Program-made: the position numbers and the translations under genes
In this document: piece after piece, positions 31,501 through 39,994 of the stretch
Layout of the letters: each line of letters opens with the position of its first letter
Numbering within the stretch: position 1 is the first letter of the stretch
Origin: an uncultured Oscillospiraceae bacterium
Lineage (GTDB): Bacteria > Bacillota > Clostridia > Oscillospirales > Acutalibacteraceae
Direction of reading: 5' to 3'
NCBI GenBank assembly: GCA_900547105.1
Contig: URFL01000003.1
Location: 124,001-188,000, forward strand
Length of the DNA stretch: 64,000 bases
The notes under the pieces: generated by a model
Seen by the model: the letters and a program-made list of their open reading frames with translations, nothing else
The model's database searches: none
Told to the model about the DNA's origin: nothing

Positions 31501-33653
31501 CCCGCCGGCAGATACACGGTACCGCCGCCGGCGGCACCCGCCGCGTTCAGCGCGTTTTGGATCGCGCCGGTCGAATCCTGATCGGGAAGTCGGTCCACAG
31601 CCCCCACCGCCGCGCCGTAATCCAGCACGTTGAAGATCTTATCGGTCGCCGGCTTCACATCCGACACATAGGTGTAGTCGTAGTCCGGCGTGTGCGTGAT
31701 CTCGCCGTTTTGATCGTCCCGCGTGATGCGGTTGTCGTCGGAGCTCCACTCACCGGCAAACGAGTTACCCAGCAGGATCGCCTGACCGGCATTGTCGCCC
31801 AGCGTGATCGGTTTTTCTCTTTTCAAGAAGGTACCGTTGGAGCAGGTCAGATATCCCGCGCCCATATAGATCGCCGTGTCGCTCCACTCGGCAAAGGTGC
31901 AGTCGTTGAAGTTGATGCCATACCGGCCGGAGGTCTTATCCGACCAGAAACCGGCTTTGCCGCCTTTGAACGAGGTGGTGGACACCACAATGGTCGCGTT
32001 GGGATAATAATCCACCCGCATACCCTTTTGCTCGTAGGCGCTGTAGTCCGGCTTGGGAGCATAGTACATACCGTACTGCTTCGCTTCAATATCCGAATAG
32101 GTCAGCTGGAAGCCCGGATAGCCGACATTTTCCATATACACGCCGATTTGGACATTGCGCGCAATCAGTTTGCCGGCGGCGATGTTGCCGGGCACCACTT
32201 TGTTGCCGGGATCGTCCGGAACCGCCGTCAGCAGCAGCGCGTATTTGGCGTGGTTGATGTTCAGATCATACCAATAGCCCCAGTCCTGCTCGCCCGCCTG
32301 GATGGCGACCAGGTTGTTTTCGACATAGGTATTCAGCGTGGCCAGCTGCTGCTCGTTCGGCGCACCGGCGAGACCGCTTTCCGCCCAATAGCGGGTGTCG
32401 AACGAGACGTTTTCGATACGCGGAATATCATAGGCATAAGCGCCATGGATACCGCGGTTCAGCACCGTGCCGTGCATCTGCCGCACCAGCATGGACGAAC
32501 AGCTGTTGTTATACAATCCGTAATAGGAGTTATACAGCGTCACATTGATAATATCGGTGTGGCCCTGGCCATAAATGGTTGCTGGGTACGCCACCGGCTT
32601 TTCGGCATCCTGTTCGGGGTACCATACGCTGATATCCCGCAGGCAAGCGCCGCTGGACATGGAAATGAACGGCAGTGCGGTCGGGTCGGTCTCATTTTTG
32701 CCGGCATACGCCATCAAAATGGTGCCTTTGCCAATACCGCCCTCGTCCGGGTCGACCCATTCGCCGCGCAGCGTCACCGCGCTCGGAAGGTTCAGCGTGC
32801 CGCCCACCTTGTAGCGACCGGCGGGCAGAAATACCACGCCGCCGTTCGGCAGCTTGTTGATGCTGTCCTGAATCGCGAGGGTCGAATCCATTTGACCGGT
32901 TTTATCCGCGCCCAGCTCGGTCGCGTCCACCGCATACACGATGGTATCCATCGAGGACATCCCCTCCGAAGAGGTTGCCACCCGCGGCGCAGTGGTGGCG
33001 ACGTCGGTCTGGGTCGTATCCACCAGATAAACATTGGAAAGAGTCATGGTGAAGCCATAATTCTTATCCACCGTATCAATATAAAAGTTCATCCGGTTCA
33101 AAGTGGTGGTATCAAACACGCCCTTGGTGTTGATGTTGTTGTTCGCCACCCATTGTGCCAGGTTCATCGACACGGTGTTGCGACCCATACGCAAGCGCAG
33201 CGGGCGCACCGAAAAACCGATGTTGTGTTCGACGTTGCCGTTGCCCGCTTCGGGGTCGCCCGATACATTGGCACGATCCATCGACCGCAGCTTGATAAAA
33301 CCGCCGCGGAACAGTTGGTTTTTGTCGATATCGTCCGGCAGCGTTACGCCCTCTTCCAGCGCCAGCTCCACCGTCATGCGGATCGACAGCTTGTTTAAGT
33401 CATGATGACTGATGTCGATGCCTTGTTCGGCGGAAGCGCCGTCGGCATATTGCCAATCGGACCGCAAAATCTTTTCTCCATCTGTTTGCGAGTGGTACGT
33501 GCGTTCCATCGCCGAAAAGTGCGCCACCAACGGGGTGGTGTCGTAATCCTCGGCCAGAACAGTGCCACCCAGCGGCGTCAGCAGCGTGGGCACCAGCACC
33601 AACAAGCTGGTCAGCGCCGCGATACCGCGGTTCCATAACGATCTTGGCTTCAT
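28581..33653 (-). CDS. Giant secreted double beta-helix protein with repeated sandwich module and dockerin
   Basis: 1690 aa, signal peptide 1-34. Order: sandwich-like module copy 1 (42-212); parallel beta-helix of the pectate-lyase-3 kind (about 240-650, VVFLPAGRYKVGGTL); a second beta-helix (about 670-1090, TVYLPAGVYRVNGAL); module copy 2 (about 1105-1268); helical FIVAR-like linker; module copy 3 (about 1340-1486); more FIVAR-like helices; type I dockerin at the end with GDVTQTGKVDVMDAL and DVDGSGSVTAADAL. Probably a polysaccharide lyase or glycosidase (pectin-like substrate is a guess) attached to a cohesin partner. ATG 33653 has GAAAGGGG upstream. Confidence 0.85.
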   Translation of the reverse strand: MKPRSLWNRGIAALTSLLVLVPTLLTPLGGTVLAEDYDTTPLVAHFSAMERTYHSQTDGEKILRSDWQYADGASAEQGIDISHHDLNKLSIRMTVELALEEGVTLPDDIDKNQLFRGGFIKLRSMDRANVSGDPEAGNGNVEHNIGFSVRPLRLRMGRNTVSMNLAQWVANNNINTKGVFDTTTLNRMNFYIDTVDKNYGFTMTLSNVYLVDTTQTDVATTAPRVATSSEGMSSMDTIVYAVDATELGADKTGQMDSTLAIQDSINKLPNGGVVFLPAGRYKVGGTLNLPSAVTLRGEWVDPDEGGIGKGTILMAYAGKNETDPTALPFISMSSGACLRDISVWYPEQDAEKPVAYPATIYGQGHTDIINVTLYNSYYGLYNNSCSSMLVRQMHGTVLNRGIHGAYAYDIPRIENVSFDTRYWAESGLAGAPNEQQLATLNTYVENNLVAIQAGEQDWGYWYDLNINHAKYALLLTAVPDDPGNKVVPGNIAAGKLIARNVQIGVYMENVGYPGFQLTYSDIEAKQYGMYYAPKPDYSAYEQKGMRVDYYPNATIVVSTTSFKGGKAGFWSDKTSGRYGINFNDCTFAEWSDTAIYMGAGYLTCSNGTFLKREKPITLGDNAGQAILLGNSFAGEWSSDDNRITRDDQNGEITHTPDYDYTYVSDVKPATDKIFNVLDYGAAVGAVDRLPDQDSTGAIQNALNAAGAAGGGTVYLPAGVYRVNGALTVPTGVELRGTFESAHYGNSTERGTQIFAYGNKDNVNGAPLITLAEGAGVKGFSVAYPEQGYTDKEGYNDNETVHAYPPTVRANKNTWIQNMTMIATYTAIDAMTNRCDNIVITDVTGAAMYATLEMGHGTDGGYVQNLHFNYSGWVQQWRYPNRPGGDISSDGVTSTNDLMEDYTTRVVKGLILGDVKNVNFFSCFNIIVAEQIVLKSDPYTGGDFDGVMWGVAFDAATNGVVGTAGSKANLAIVSSMGVFKEQQGGYNVKTLPGFEGRVSLYNADAWDARSNLVYVEGGTVDLVQYFSWCVYKGVVKQGGTLNVLASTIISNNNNDNGYVPNFTYEAGSFGKVIGNLECRDRLNINIWPNADVIKAYNGPELSAKETLMNFSALATTKEADNSQLADGQKGSIVETGWQLVDGGSADRGVNLSGYNADTLRLQLTVTLTKEGATEPDENLYRAGRLQLRSVDADGREQWNYWSMEQLGLHTGENVLSLKLSDAQPGTAAGQNALALNLRSVNRVRIYIDSLNNYKGKFTMTTSAARIVDLTALNRQKLALKKALDTVLDPAGHTDAEMQQYQSLRQKAEELYNSETATVAQVDQAATELQRLLDQLQPDGALVVLGRFTKAEGSYKVTSPAQGAVNTGWKTADKTIDLSAYDRNKLYLRMTVTLEKDNQAADDQVFSTGKIKLGSTKVKGENTYDIKANLPNLHSGANYIMLPLSNAEKNGDLSWANVSRLQMYIDSLNKAAGTYTMTLSDVCIVGDVLPELQMQLKQALLRAVDESRYTPQSYSAYQTAKAAAQAVSDNKQSLATEVLEALESLNAAYAALTEHADTTALAAALKTEQDSPVDGNRYTAVSYEAYKTALDEATALLADGNASQTMVDTAIKALQTAKKGLKKLAHGDVTQTGKVDVMDALMTLQHAAGRITLDGRQQYMADVDGSGSVTAADALVILQYANGQRTSFPAKD

Positions 33654-33687
33654 AATATACCCCTTTCTCACATCCTGTGCATACACC

Positions 33688-33716
33688 ATCATACCCGATT
33701 TGCAAATGGTTGTCAA
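33688..33716 (-). promoter_or_regulatory. Promoter of the double beta-helix gene
   Basis: Minus strand: TTGACA (33716-33711), 17-base spacer, TATGAT (33693-33688). Confidence 0.8.
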
Positions 33717-34034
33717 ATGCTTTTAATTATTTTCGTCATTTAGAGGGTATATGTAGTCGATTTGCACAATTTTCACTTGCCATTTTTGAATAAGCCGAAA
33801 TCGCTATCCTCCATATTCGCCCAAAGCTGCACCGGCGTTGCTGCACCGGCGCTTTCAGGAATATTCACACTATAACAGAATTTTCTATGGGATACAGAAC
33901 TATGTGCGCTCTTCTCTTGCACTAGACAGAGCCCTGCACTAGACAGAACCGCGCTCGTTGTGCGGTATGAATGTTTTTTTCGTCGCACTACGTCGCACTA
34001 TAAGATTGCACTATGGAGATGATTTATATATAGC
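33717..34034. other. Gene-less stretch with three local direct duplications
   Basis: No credible gene. GCTGCACCGGCG occurs at 33826-33837 and 33840-33851; TGCACTAGACAGA at 33918-33930 and 33935-33947; CGTCGCACTA at 33981-33990 and 33991-34000. They look like replication-slippage duplications in unconstrained DNA. Confidence 0.6.
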
Positions 34035-34067
34035 AAAAGCACCGACCGGATCGGTCGGTGCTTTTTT
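34035..34067. terminator. Bidirectional terminator
   Basis: AAAAGCACCGACC / GGTCGGTGCTTTTTT stem, 14 bases beyond the end of the Lys/Pro-repeat ORF on the minus strand. Confidence 0.8.
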
Positions 34068-34080
34068 CTATCGGGGCCGC

Positions 34081-34269
34081 TTATTTACCGCGCTCGGTTT
34101 TGTTCTTTTGTTGCTTGCCGCGCGGTGCCTTGCCCTTTTCCCATGCCCGGCATTGCTCTTTTACTACACCCGGCTTTACCCTTTTTACCACGTCCGGCTT
34201 TCCCGTTTTTGTCGCATCCGGCTTTGCCGGTTTCGCCGCACGGCAGCTCTCTGTTTTTGCAAGCACCAA
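34081..34269 (-). CDS. Doubtful small basic ORF with 8-residue Lys-Pro repeats
   Basis: Up to 62 aa, about one third Lys/Arg, with a 24-base tandem repeat on the minus strand encoding units such as KPDATKTG, KPDVVKRV and KPGVVKEQ (about 34150-34225). It follows the GH3 gene and its terminator and ends 14 bases before another terminator. Only TTG/GTG starts lie at the front, overlapping the GH3 terminator, and no ribosome site is visible. It may be a real short basic protein, a degraded gene or simply a repeat tract. Confidence 0.3.
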   Translation of the reverse strand: MVLAKTESCRAAKPAKPDATKTGKPDVVKRVKPGVVKEQCRAWEKGKAPRGKQQKNKTERGK

Positions 34270-34297
34270 AAGCCCGACCGTTTGGTCGGGCTTTTGG
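34266..34297 (-). terminator. Terminator of the GH3 gene
   Basis: CCAAAAGCCCGACC / GGTCGGGCTTTTGG perfect stem with 4-base loop, 45 bases after the GH3 stop. Confidence 0.75.
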
Positions 34298-34341
34298 CCA
34301 AGGCAACCGAGAGGTCACCTATTTGCTTGGTTATCGGAGAA

Positions 34342-37300
34342 TTACTCCTCCACCGGGAAGCTGGCGCGCGCGCCGTTCGCATGCTGCAGAATCAGCAGCG
34401 CATCCGCAGCGGAAACACCGGCTTCGCCGTCCACATTCGCCGCTTCCAGCTGTCTGTCAGACAGAGTGACCTTGCCAGCCACATTCTGCAGCGTCACCAG
34501 CGCGTCCACGATATCCACGGTGCCATCCATGGTCACATCACCATAGGTGATCTGCACCAGAGCATCGATCGCCGCCTGCAGTTCTTTGCGGGCGTTGTTC
34601 AGCGCCAGCTGCGTTTTCGCGGTATCCACCAGACCCTCGGCCTTGGTGATCGCCGCCTGCAGCGCTTTCGCGGTGGTTTCGGTGTACTGGTTCTGGTTGA
34701 TAGCTTTCGCCGTCGCCAGAACATCTTTCAGCTCTTTCGCATCCGGATCCGGCACATTCATATTTTCCGGACGGTTGCTCAGAATCTGAACATCTTTGAT
34801 AGTCATCTTAACACCGGTATCGTTGTTCCAGTTGATGACCTCATCCGCGTGGCTGTTGCCATACCGCGCGGTATCATTGTACATGAACACGCCGAACTGG
34901 GTCAGACGGCCATCCTCCAGAATATCCACCGGAATCTCCTGCGTCACAGTCATCCATTCGCCGGCTTTGTTATAAGCGGTCATAACGGAGTTCTGCTCGC
35001 AGTTCATGCTGTACCAGGTAGCAGAAGCATTGTCGTTGTTCGGGGTGCTCACATTCCAGAAGCGGGCACGACCGTTGCGCACCTCTTTCAGCCACTCGTC
35101 GTTGGTGGGCGCCGGATTCGTGTGGGTGGATTCCAGCTTGATCTGGTACTGCACCGTCACGGTGTAATCCGCCTCTTTGATCAGATCCACATCCTGTTTG
35201 AAGTTCAGTTCCAGGAAGTGCTGGTCAGCAGTCGACTGTTCGCCCTCCAGCAGGGTCGCCACCACACGGTTCGGACCGGTCTGGAGCTGCAGCACGCTGC
35301 TTACATCGCCCAGAGCGCTGACCGCACGGTTGACTTCCAGCTGCGTGGCGTCCGCTTTGTTCAGCAGCGCCTGCGCCTCGGCAATCTTCGCTTTGTACGT
35401 CGCCACCGACGAAGCGGTGTAGCGGGTCAGGTCGGTCACCTGATTATCCACGACCTTCTTCAGCGCGGTCTTATCCACCGTAATGGACACACCCAGCGCC
35501 TCGCGAGCCGCTTTCAGAGCATTGGTCGCGTCGATAATCTTCACGACATTTTCGCCCTTGATCACATTCTTGGCAACCGCCACAGCCTCTTTATAGGCCT
35601 TGACCGCAGCCGCGTCTTTGCAATCCTCGACCGCAACATTTTCGGTCAACAGAGCGTTCAGCTCTTCGCGTTTCTCATCCAAAGACTTATCGACCACACG
35701 GACATTTTCCAGTTTCGCCGTCGCAGTCACGCCGTCTTTCAGGTTGATGATACCGAAGAAACGATCCAGCTCGTTCCAGCTAATCTTACCGCGAGAAGTG
35801 TTGTTGCTGCCGGTATAGATCTGTTTGAAGGTCGCGCTTTCCGCACGGCCGTTACCTTTGCTCACTTCGGGCAGTTCCATCTCGCCGGTATTCGCGTTGG
35901 TCATTGCCAGCGGAATCACCACTTCGGTGGTACCCCAGTCTTTGATGTAATCGCCGACCGCCCAGCCGAAGTTGTGCTCGCCGTTGGTATCCATCGTACC
36001 GCCGAACACTTTCAGATCGGGGTCATCTTCTTTGTCCGTCTTATCGCTGGAACGCAGTTTGAACCAGCTGCCGTTGTTGAGCGAATCCTTGAAGGATTTG
36101 GTCGGGTCGGACGGAGACAGAGTGATGGTGAAACGCAGCTCCAGATTTTCCGCCTTGTGGGTGGTCAGGTCAACGATGGTGTCCTGATTGTCCGCGTTTT
36201 TGATCTTCTGCCAGTCGATGTAGATGTTTTTGCCGCTGGGGCTATACGAATAGGTCTTGTTCGCGCCGGGGAAGTTCGCCACCAGATAGGTGTAATCGAC
36301 CACTTTGTCTTTCACAGCCTTCAGGCTCTCGTACGCCGCGTCGATCTCCGCCTGGGTCGCGTTTTCGTTCAGCAGCACTTTGCGAGCTTTTTCCAGTTCC
36401 GCATAGTACGCGTTGAGCGAAGCCGGATCGTAATCGTCACCGGTAACTTTTACGCGAACCGCTTCTTCCAGCTTGGTGCGATCGGGAGCGTCGGTCACCC
36501 AAATCTGGGCACTCGCCACTTTGGTCGCGCCATTGAAGGTCGCGGTCACCTGCACGGTCACACGACCCTCGGCAGTAGCCGACAGCACGTTGCCGTTCAG
36601 CTTCGCCGAACCGGTGGTATCTTTCAAGATCTTATACGCATAGGTGGCCTGCGCATTTTTGTGCGCCGCCTGATCGCAAGTCGCGGTGGTCGCTTTCGCG
36701 TCCAGCGTGTAGCTCGCCGCCTGCGCTTTGGTCAGTTTCACATTTTCAAACGCGATCGCAGTGACATCGCACGCGTCCACCACGTTCACGGTATAGACCG
36801 CTTTTTCGCTGCCCTTGGTCAGGGTCACGGTCGCGGTACCCGGAACAGCTTTCGCCTGCTCCACATTCACGGTCACGCCGGAAGCCGCTTTCGCCGCCAC
36901 GGTGGGAACGCTGCCGTTTTTCACGGTCACGTTGTAGGTGGTGGTGTCTGCATCAAAGTCAGCCACTTTGCTGCCGTTCACGGTCAGCTCGGTCGCTTTC
37001 ACGGTCGTTTTCACAGCCACCGGGAAGCTGGTTTCTTTGACTTCGCCGTTCTTGTAGGAAGCCTTCACGGTGATGGTCGCCGTGCCAGCCGCTTTACCGG
37101 TCACTTTGCCGGTCGCGTCCACGCTGGCCACTTCCGGTTTGTTGCTCGAGAATTCGACTTTCAGATCTTTGGCACCCATTTCCAGCAGGGTGTCATCTTT
37201 CAGCGACGCAGTCACTTCGGTGGTCAGGCTTTCGCCCACATTGATCGCCAGAGCGCTCGCGTCCGCGGTAACCACATTGACCTGCTCGGCCAGAGCGCCG

Positions 37301-39654
37301 GTCACGGTCACTTTTTTGCTGTCTTTGATATCCGCGCTGGAAGCACCCACTTCGATGGTGTACTCACCGGTGGGAACCACTTCTTTCTGCGCAGCGTCGT
37401 TCCAGAAGTAGAAGTCCGACACATCCAGTTCGATGTTCGCGGTCTTCTTCTCGCCGGCTTTCAGATCCACTTTCTCGTAGCCTTTGATCTGTTTCGCGGG
37501 CATACCGTCCGCCTGCGGATATTTCACATAGACCTGCACCACTTCGGAGCCGTCCATTTTGCCGGTGTTTTCCACATCGACCGACACGGTCAGTTTGCCG
37601 TTGGCATCCACCGTGGTCTTATCCACTTTCATGTTGGAATAAGCATAGGTGGTGTAGCTCAGACCGTAGCCGAAGGGATACTCCACATCGCCGGTGAAAT
37701 ACTGATAGGTGAAACCACCGTTCGAATACGCTTTTTCCGCGTCGCCGTAGAGTTTTTCACCCTCGGTGTAGGCTTCTTTCAAGCCATACTGACGGATACC
37801 CGGCAGCTGAGATTCGTCTTTGTACCAGGTGAAGGTCAGTTTGCCGGAAATGTTGTATTCACCGAACAGCTGGTTGGCAGCGCCGATGCCCTGCGCCTCA
37901 CCGTTCTGGGTGGTCCAGATGATCGCTTTCGCCTGATCCTTGAACTCTTTGATCTCGACCGTGTTGGAGGTCTGCAGATACACGATGGTGTTCTTGTTCA
38001 GAGAAGCAGTCTTTTTGATGATCTCGTTCTGATTGCGAGTGAGTTTCATCTCCACGCGATCGTGACCCTCGGAGGAGTCGTCGTGAATGTCGCTGCCGAA
38101 AGCAATGACCACATCGGCGTCTTTGATCAGTTTCTGATCCGCCGCGCTGATGGTGCCGTTATCGCCAAAGGAGGTGACTTTTTCCACCGTCGCTTTGTCA
38201 TTGTGCGTCACCAGATAATCTTTGATGCCTTCGTACAGAGAGATCTGATGCTGTTTCTGGGGTTTACCGGAATAGTTACCGGTCCAGCAAACATCCGCAT
38301 TGTCGCCCACGATGACGATCTTGCTGACTTTGCTGACATCCAGAGGCAGGGTGTTGTTCTGGTTTTTCAGCAGAACCGCCGAACGGCTGGCCGCGTCTTT
38401 CGCCAGCTCGGTGTGCTCGGGAGTTTCCACCGTATTTTTGAAGCTGTACGCCGCGCTGCGATATTCGACCATCTCGTCGGGGTCGAATTCGCCGAGTTTG
38501 AAACGGGAGAGCAGGTTGTTGTAGACGTTCTTGTCCACCTGATCCTCGGAGAGGATGCCCTGCTGCACCGCTTTTTTCGCGTTGGTGGGATACACATCAC
38601 CGTTGCAGTCCATATCGCAGCCCGCCATCAAAGCCAGAGCCACGGAACCGGGTTTGGTGACAACGCCGTTCGCATCAACATAATCGCTGATGGTTTTGCC
38701 GGCAGCCAGCGTGTAATTCTCTTTCTGAGAGACGTTCTTGGTGGGAACCCATTTCTGGGTTTTTTCCAAGTTGTCGATAGCGCCGCAGTCGGAGGTAACA
38801 AAACCGGTGAAGCCGAAGGTCTTGCGCAGCAAGGTATCCAGCAGGAAGGTGTTACCGGAGGACGGCGTGTAGTTGACCGCGTTGTACGCGCTCATCAGCG
38901 AGGGAACATCGGTGCGCTCGATGATGTAGCGATACACACGGGTATAATAATCGCGGATATCCGCCTCGCTCGCATTGGAGGAGGTGGAGCCACGACCGTT
39001 TTCATGGTTGTTCAAAGCGTAGTGCTTGATGGTGGGAACGGTCTTCATGTACTGACGGCCGTTCGCGTCGGTTTTCACATCCAGATCGCCCATCATGCCT
39101 TCCGAGAAGGCGCTGGCCAGCATACCGGAAACATAGGTGTCTTCACCGTATGCTTCGTTGGTACGACCCCAAATCGGCGAGCGCTCCATGTTGACAGTGG
39201 GGCACCAGTAGGTCAAGCCACGACCGCGACCGCCTTCGCTGGTCGGCTGGCTGTGACCGCGCGCATCGTCCGCAATCGCGTTGGCGATCACTTTGATGTA
39301 CTCTTCGTCCCAGGTTTGCGCCAAGCCCAGCGGCATCGGGTAAGAGGTACCCTCGGCAGAGCCGTTCTGGATGCCGTGCAGCGCTTCGTTCCAGTAGTCG
39401 TACTTGGCAAGACCCAGACGCGGCACCGCGGCGCCGTTACGGCCCAGCTGGTTGACCTTTTCGTCCAGGGTCAAACGGGACACCAGGTCCGCTGCGCGTT
39501 CCTCGAACGACAGCGAGGTATCCATGAACGGATACTGGGGAGCGGTGCCAACCTGCTCAGCCTGCGCCGGGGTGAACCCGCCCACGCCGGAAACCGTCAG
39601 CATCGCCGCCGCCGCCATGGCCAGAGCCCGTTTGGCGTACTGCTTCATCTTCAT
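34342..39654 (-). CDS. Giant secreted GH3 beta-glycosidase with Ig-like domains, sandwich module, FIVAR and dockerin
   Basis: 1770 aa, signal peptide about 1-32. GH3 barrel (about 45-330) with YWNEALHG, the KHY substrate motif (210-212) and nucleophile Asp289 in TSDCGA; GH3 C-domain; fibronectin-3-like domain (YPFGYGLSYTTY); a Big2-type Ig domain (VASVDATGKVTGKAAG); further beta domains; one copy of the sandwich module shared with the 1690-aa protein; FIVAR-like helices; a second all-beta domain; terminal dockerin (GDVTMDGTVDIVDAL, NVDGEAGVSAADAL). Closest in style to beta-xylosidase/beta-glucosidase GH3 enzymes. ATG 39654 has AAAGGAG upstream. Confidence 0.9.
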   Translation of the reverse strand: MKMKQYAKRALAMAAAAMLTVSGVGGFTPAQAEQVGTAPQYPFMDTSLSFEERAADLVSRLTLDEKVNQLGRNGAAVPRLGLAKYDYWNEALHGIQNGSAEGTSYPMPLGLAQTWDEEYIKVIANAIADDARGHSQPTSEGGRGRGLTYWCPTVNMERSPIWGRTNEAYGEDTYVSGMLASAFSEGMMGDLDVKTDANGRQYMKTVPTIKHYALNNHENGRGSTSSNASEADIRDYYTRVYRYIIERTDVPSLMSAYNAVNYTPSSGNTFLLDTLLRKTFGFTGFVTSDCGAIDNLEKTQKWVPTKNVSQKENYTLAAGKTISDYVDANGVVTKPGSVALALMAGCDMDCNGDVYPTNAKKAVQQGILSEDQVDKNVYNNLLSRFKLGEFDPDEMVEYRSAAYSFKNTVETPEHTELAKDAASRSAVLLKNQNNTLPLDVSKVSKIVIVGDNADVCWTGNYSGKPQKQHQISLYEGIKDYLVTHNDKATVEKVTSFGDNGTISAADQKLIKDADVVIAFGSDIHDDSSEGHDRVEMKLTRNQNEIIKKTASLNKNTIVYLQTSNTVEIKEFKDQAKAIIWTTQNGEAQGIGAANQLFGEYNISGKLTFTWYKDESQLPGIRQYGLKEAYTEGEKLYGDAEKAYSNGGFTYQYFTGDVEYPFGYGLSYTTYAYSNMKVDKTTVDANGKLTVSVDVENTGKMDGSEVVQVYVKYPQADGMPAKQIKGYEKVDLKAGEKKTANIELDVSDFYFWNDAAQKEVVPTGEYTIEVGASSADIKDSKKVTVTGALAEQVNVVTADASALAINVGESLTTEVTASLKDDTLLEMGAKDLKVEFSSNKPEVASVDATGKVTGKAAGTATITVKASYKNGEVKETSFPVAVKTTVKATELTVNGSKVADFDADTTTYNVTVKNGSVPTVAAKAASGVTVNVEQAKAVPGTATVTLTKGSEKAVYTVNVVDACDVTAIAFENVKLTKAQAASYTLDAKATTATCDQAAHKNAQATYAYKILKDTTGSAKLNGNVLSATAEGRVTVQVTATFNGATKVASAQIWVTDAPDRTKLEEAVRVKVTGDDYDPASLNAYYAELEKARKVLLNENATQAEIDAAYESLKAVKDKVVDYTYLVANFPGANKTYSYSPSGKNIYIDWQKIKNADNQDTIVDLTTHKAENLELRFTITLSPSDPTKSFKDSLNNGSWFKLRSSDKTDKEDDPDLKVFGGTMDTNGEHNFGWAVGDYIKDWGTTEVVIPLAMTNANTGEMELPEVSKGNGRAESATFKQIYTGSNNTSRGKISWNELDRFFGIINLKDGVTATAKLENVRVVDKSLDEKREELNALLTENVAVEDCKDAAAVKAYKEAVAVAKNVIKGENVVKIIDATNALKAAREALGVSITVDKTALKKVVDNQVTDLTRYTASSVATYKAKIAEAQALLNKADATQLEVNRAVSALGDVSSVLQLQTGPNRVVATLLEGEQSTADQHFLELNFKQDVDLIKEADYTVTVQYQIKLESTHTNPAPTNDEWLKEVRNGRARFWNVSTPNNDNASATWYSMNCEQNSVMTAYNKAGEWMTVTQEIPVDILEDGRLTQFGVFMYNDTARYGNSHADEVINWNNDTGVKMTIKDVQILSNRPENMNVPDPDAKELKDVLATAKAINQNQYTETTAKALQAAITKAEGLVDTAKTQLALNNARKELQAAIDALVQITYGDVTMDGTVDIVDALVTLQNVAGKVTLSDRQLEAANVDGEAGVSAADALLILQHANGARASFPVEE

Positions 39655-39719
39655 ACTTCCATTCTCCTTTTCCAAAGTCTTTATTGGGGATACTTCTCCC
39701 ACAGACAATAGACGAATGT

Positions 39720-39748
39720 ATTATAGCAAATTGTGGGCATTTTTTCAA
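39720..39748 (-). promoter_or_regulatory. Promoter of the GH3 gene
   Basis: Minus strand: TTGAAA (39748-39743), 17-base spacer, TATAAT (39725-39720). Confidence 0.8.
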
Positions 39749-39818
39749 GCGATTTCCTTTGTCAACCCACCCAAACATTCGCAAAATGTCCTGTGCAGAA
39801 TGACCTGTTTCCGTTGGT

Positions 39819-39871
39819 ACTAGCCAAAAAGTTGTTATTTTGGTTTTTGAAATTGACCATTTTTGGCTAGT
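39819..39871. repeat. Inverted repeat upstream of the GH3 gene
   Basis: Perfect 12-base arms ACTAGCCAAAAA (39819-39830) and TTTTTGGCTAGT (39860-39871) separated by 29 bases. It lies about 70 bases upstream of the GH3 promoter and could be a regulator site or terminator remnant. The rest of the 39655-39994 gap holds the promoter and the serS terminator. Confidence 0.6.
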
Positions 39872-39913
39872 TGCGTTTTGCCACAATTTGCGTCGCACCG
39901 TTCTCCGTTTCCA

Positions 39914-39944
39914 CAAAAGGATCCGCCGACAGCGGACCCTTTTG
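39914..39944 (-). terminator. Terminator of serS
   Basis: CAAAAGGATCCGC / GCGGACCCTTTTG stem, about 50 bases after the serS stop. Confidence 0.6.
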
Positions 39945-39994
39945 CGGAAAAGCATACAGTGCTTTTATTACCTATTATATAGTGTGGCTTACCT

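Noticed and set aside
31056..33398. 780-codon plus-strand frame inside the beta-helix gene
   Set aside because: Shadow frame rich in His, Gln and Arg; the minus-strand gene explains the region fully.
33773..33988. 71-codon minus-strand frame
   Set aside because: Starts with GTG in a duplicated CGTCGCACTA tract, no ribosome site, and runs through slippage-type repeats.
33958..39711. 1917-codon open frame on the plus strand opposite the GH3 gene
   Set aside because: No ribosome site, no domain, composition dominated by His/Arg/Gln/Phe as expected from the complement of a biased coding frame; the minus strand has a signal peptide, GH3, Ig-like and dockerin domains.
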